A stretch of 64,000 nucleotides of DNA from Burkholderiales bacterium. GTDB taxonomy: Bacteria > Pseudomonadota > Gammaproteobacteria > Burkholderiales > UBA6910. The notes beneath the pieces are model-generated. The model made no database searches and was not told the origin of the DNA. It worked only from the letters and a program-made list of their open reading frames with translations. Every line of letters starts with the position of its first letter. Position 1 is the first letter of the stretch. Position numbers and translations under genes: made by a program. Shown piece by piece: positions 61,154 to 64,000 of the stretch. The stretch is from the NCBI GenBank assembly GCA_026005015.1, contig BPKG01000001.1:1492501-1556500 (forward strand), given 5' to 3'.

Positions 61154-61870
61154 ATGAACCTGGTCCGCTACGCTATCTATTTCGCACCGGCCTTCGACAG
61201 TCCATGGTGGGAGTTTGGCTGCCGCTGGCTTGGCCGCGATCCCGTGACAGGGCAACGCCTTGCGCCACCCGATTTCGCTGGCCAGCTTCCGGACTGGGAA
61301 GCCATCACGGAAGTGCCCAGACGTTACGGGTTCCATGGGACCCTCAAGGCGCCCTTTGTCCTGGCGCCCGAAAGCAGCGAACGGGAGCTCTACGCCGTGG
61401 CTCGGGTCGTAGCAGGCAGCCGAAAGCCCTTTCGCCTGCCGCCCTTGCGAGTGGAATGCCTGTCGGATTTCGTCGCGCTGCGGCCGAGTCATGCCTCGGT
61501 GGCCTTGGAGCTCCTGGCCGAGGAATGCGTGATTCACTTCGACCGGTGCCGGGCGCCCCTTTCGGAGGAAGAGCGGGAGCGTTGGCGGGAGGTGGGGCTC
61601 ACTTCCTGGCAGGAGAGGCTCTTTACCCGCTGGGGTTACCCTTATGTGTTCGACCAATACCGCTTCCACATGACCCTCACCGGGCCTTTGCCGGAATCTC
61701 GGCGGCAGTCGATCGTCGATCTGCTGCAGCCGGAGGTCGAGCGCCTGAACGCCGACCCCCCGTGGGTGGATGCGATCTGCGTGTTCCGTCAGTCGCAAGA
61801 GAGAACGCCGTTCCGGGTGGCGGCCCGACTCGGTTTCGACGGAAGTGTGGAATTCTTTGAGGGCGGCTGA
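61154..61870 (+). CDS. DUF1045 family phosphoesterase
   Basis: A 238-residue protein of the phosphonate-metabolism-associated DUF1045/TIGR03223 family. Two His motifs, RRYGFHGTLKAPF and YRFHMTLTGPL, fit a 2H phosphoesterase active site. No other phosphonate genes are in the window, so the substrate is open. AT-rich DNA upstream (AAAAAGCTTGTATAAGG) may be the promoter. Confidence 0.85.
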   Translation: MNLVRYAIYFAPAFDSPWWEFGCRWLGRDPVTGQRLAPPDFAGQLPDWEAITEVPRRYGFHGTLKAPFVLAPESSERELYAVARVVAGSRKPFRLPPLRVECLSDFVALRPSHASVALELLAEECVIHFDRCRAPLSEEERERWREVGLTSWQERLFTRWGYPYVFDQYRFHMTLTGPLPESRRQSIVDLLQPEVERLNADPPWVDAICVFRQSQERTPFRVAARLGFDGSVEFFEGG

Positions 61871-61887
61871 AGCCCGAGACAGCCTCG

Positions 61888-62607
61888 TCAGCTCCGCCGC
61901 AGAACCTCTTTCTGAATAGCCACAAGCCGCTCGATGCCCGACTGGGCGAGATCCAGCAGCTCGTTCAGTTGCCCCCGGGTGAAGGGCTCCCCCTCCGCGG
62001 TGCCCTGCACTTCCACCAGCTTCAATGCCCCTGTCATGACGACGTTCATATCGGTGTCGCAGGCGGAGTCCTCCAGATAGTCCAAATCCAGGATCGGCAC
62101 CCCCTCGTAGATGCCCACCGATACCGCCGCCACGTGGTCCTTGATGGGCCAGGCGTCGATCATCTGCTTGGCCAGCATGTATTCCACCGCGTCCCACAGG
62201 GCGACGAAGGCTCCCGTGATGCTGGCCGTGCGGGTGCCGCCGTCGGCCTGGATCACGTCGCAGTCGATCTGGAGGGTGCGCTCCCCGAGCCGGGAAAGAT
62301 CCACCACCGCCCGCAGCGCCCGCCCGATGAGCCGCTGGATCTCCTGGGTCCGCCCTGACTGGCGGCCCCGGGCCGCCTCCCGGTCAGTGCGGGTGCCGGT
62401 GGAACGGGGCAGCATCCCGTACTCGGCGGTGAGCCACCCCTGGCCCTGCCCCTTGAGGAAGGCGGGCACTTTTTCGTCGATGCTGGCGGTGCACACCACC
62501 TTGGTGTCGCCGCATTCGATCAGCACCGACCCTTCGGCGTGCTTGGTGAAGCGGCGGGTGATGCGCACCGGGCGCAGCTCATCGGGTCGGCGCTGGCTGG
62601 GTCGCAT
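61888..62607 (-). CDS. rph: Ribonuclease PH
   Basis: A 239-residue phosphorolytic 3'-5' exoribonuclease for tRNA end maturation. Motifs are [52 protein letters not shown] and [19 protein letters not shown]. The start is ATG 62607 ([14 protein letters not shown]). It ends 17 bases after the convergent DUF1045 gene. Confidence 0.97.
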   Translation of the reverse strand: MRPSQRRPDELRPVRITRRFTKHAEGSVLIECGDTKVVCTASIDEKVPAFLKGQGQGWLTAEYGMLPRSTGTRTDREAARGRQSGRTQEIQRLIGRALRAVVDLSRLGERTLQIDCDVIQADGGTRTASITGAFVALWDAVEYMLAKQMIDAWPIKDHVAAVSVGIYEGVPILDLDYLEDSACDTDMNVVMTGALKLVEVQGTAEGEPFTRGQLNELLDLAQSGIERLVAIQKEVLRRS

Positions 62608-62710
62608 GGAGGAAATGTCCGAGAGCTGTCCGAGAGCGCTAGGGCAAAGCGCCGGGATTGGACGGCGCGGAGCCGGCAAAATTCGCATTATAGCTTCCGT
62701 GCCGAGCCCC

Positions 62711-63448
62711 CTATCCCAGCCAGCGGGCGGCGAGGAGGGTCACGTTGTCCGAAGCGGCGCCCCCTTCCATCTCGGCGGCCCGGGCCACCGCCGCCACCGC
62801 CTCCTCCAGGGGGTAGTCGCACAGGGCCACGGCGAACTCCTCCTCCGGGAGCTGGCCCCACAGCCCGTCGCTGCAGAGAAGCACCACGTCCCCCGACCGG
62901 AGGGCGACGGGAGCGCCGATTTCCACGTATGGGGCCTCCCAACCGCCGAGACAGTTGGTGAGGACCCCCCGCTCGGCAAGGAACACGGGGTCGGCGGCGG
63001 GAAGGACTCCCTGGTCGAGCAGCTCCTGGACCAAGGAGTGGTCCCGGGTGCGCGCCACCACCGAGCCCTCCCGCAGCAGGTAACCGCGGGAATCCCCCGC
63101 GTGGGCCCAGTAGGTCGTGCCCTCCTGCACCAGGCACGCTACGCAGGTGGTTCCCGGAGGGTTCCACAGGAGATGCTCTCTGGCATAGGCCTGGATGTCC
63201 TCGTGGGCTGCGGTCATGGCCTGGCGGAAGAACTCGGCCGGGTCGGCCAGCCGGGGAGCGGCAGCGGCCCGGTAAGCGCCGAGGAGGCGGTCCACCGCCA
63301 GCTGGGCTGCCACTTCGCCCCGGGGCGTTCCTCCCATCCCGTCGGCCAGGACCAGCAGGAGGGAGCCGTCGCTACGGGTATAGGCGGCCCGATCCTGGTT
63401 GATCCGGCGCCCGCCGAGGAGGCTTGCTTGGGCGACTTCCACGTTCAT
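62711..63448 (-). CDS. PP2C family serine/threonine phosphatase
   Basis: A 245-residue Stp1-type phosphatase. Metal-binding motifs are [37 protein letters not shown] and SDNVTLL. The partner kinase is not in the window; in many betaproteobacteria this gene lies between yicC and rph, as here. Confidence 0.92.
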   Translation of the reverse strand: MNVEVAQASLLGGRRINQDRAAYTRSDGSLLLVLADGMGGTPRGEVAAQLAVDRLLGAYRAAAAPRLADPAEFFRQAMTAAHEDIQAYAREHLLWNPPGTTCVACLVQEGTTYWAHAGDSRGYLLREGSVVARTRDHSLVQELLDQGVLPAADPVFLAERGVLTNCLGGWEAPYVEIGAPVALRSGDVVLLCSDGLWGQLPEEEFAVALCDYPLEEAVAAVARAAEMEGGAASDNVTLLAARWLG

Positions 63449-63598
63449 CGGGGCGTTCTCATCTTGGGATCGGACCGCAAGGTGGAGGGGGGCAAAGGCG
63501 GACGTCGGTGGGAGGCCGAAGTTATGGTATCGTTGCGCTCTGAAAATTCTGAATTTTTCCGTCTTTCGAGTAAAGCGCGAAGCGCCAGCGGCAAAAGC

Positions 63599-64000
63599 AT
63601 GATCGCCAGCATGACGGGGTTCGCCGTCGCCTCCCGGGAGCTGCCCGAAGCGACCCTCAACGTGGAAGTGCGCTCGGTCAATCACCGCTTCCTCGACATC
63701 CAGACCCGGCTTCCGGACGAGCTGCGCAGCCTGGAGTCGGAGGTCCGGGAGCTGCTGGCCGGCCGGCTCGCCCGGGGCAAGGTGGACTGCCGGATCGGCC
63801 TGGTTCCCAAGCCTGCGCTCCAGCACGGCGCGGCCCTCAACGCCGAGGCGCTGGAGCGGTTGAAAAGCCTGGAGCTTTCGGTGCGGGCCGCCTTTCCCCA
63901 GGCTCCCGGGCTCACCGTGAGCGACGTGCTACGCTGGCCCGGCGTCTTCGACCAGGCGACCCTCTCCGCGGACGCGGTGCGGGAGCCGTGCCTGGCGTTG
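63599..64000 (+). CDS. yicC: YicC family endoribonuclease, N-terminal part
   Basis: The first 134 residues of a YicC protein; the gene runs off the right edge. The start IASMTGFAVASRELPEATL and EVRSVNHRFLDIQTRLPDEL are characteristic of the YicC_N domain. The family has been reported to act in RNA turnover. It is divergent from the PP2C phosphatase gene. Confidence 0.92.
   Translation, partial: MIASMTGFAVASRELPEATLNVEVRSVNHRFLDIQTRLPDELRSLESEVRELLAGRLARGKVDCRIGLVPKPALQHGAALNAEALERLKSLELSVRAAFPQAPGLTVSDVLRWPGVFDQATLSADAVREPCLAL

Overview
This is a high-GC chromosomal segment of a betaproteobacterium. The assignment rests on gene order and gene types: tyrS / M23 peptidase / anmK / erpA / bactofilin / argC / rpsI-rplM, rpe-gph-trpE-trpG-trpD-trpC, miaB-phoH-ybeY-corC-lnt-glyQS-gmhB-plsC, coq7, and a neisserial-type porin. 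No species can be named from the sequence alone. No phage, plasmid, rRNA or CRISPR array is visible. There is one tRNA.

Layout. 0-6.4 kb: envelope, peptidoglycan-recycling, Fe-S, arginine and ribosomal-protein genes. 6.4-6.8 kb: a well-formed candidate small RNA with its own promoter, a 5' hairpin, a CU-rich anti-Shine-Dalgarno single strand and a terminator. 7-17 kb: an accessory stretch full of REP palindromes, with a REP-associated tyrosine transposase (RAYT), three toxin-antitoxin loci (Phd/VapC, MazE/PemK, RHH/PIN), a frameshifted porin and ordinary genes (osmC-like, coq7, a UbiH-family monooxygenase, a DsbC-like protein). 17.7-24 kb: apaG and the rpe-gph-trpEGDC operon, which carries many single-base frameshifts that look like sequence error. 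24-37.6 kb: ketopantoate reductase, tRNA-CAU, the miaB-to-plsC housekeeping run, lysA and a histone-H1-like protein. 37.6-40.6 kb: an ECF sigma / anti-sigma pair followed by msrP-msrQ. 40.8-47 kb: M61 peptidase and a proteobacterial dedicated sortase (Pds)-type locus, with kinase and regulator divergent from a small membrane ORF and a sortase-like protein that appears to have lost its membrane anchor and its catalytic His and Cys. 47-64 kb: mixed metabolism and repair (ThrH-like phosphatase, GT2 with a FAD enzyme, NDH-2-like enzyme, phospholipase D, GNATs, MsrB, HemW, RdgB, TerC, EamA, DUF1045, RNase PH, PP2C phosphatase, YicC).

The most interesting signals are: (1) the degenerate sortase system at 43.2-47 kb; (2) two repeat elements sitting in frame inside conserved enzyme genes, a CCCTCTCC inverted-repeat element in trpC and a REP unit plus duplication in the UbiH-family gene; (3) the anti-SD small RNA at 6641-6737; (4) perfect 141-bp direct repeats flanking the MazE/PemK module; (5) a candidate trp leader peptide; (6) an ECF sigma / MsrPQ redox operon. 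Frameshifts in rpe, gph, trpE, trpG, trpD, the kinase and the porin should be checked against raw reads before being treated as biology.
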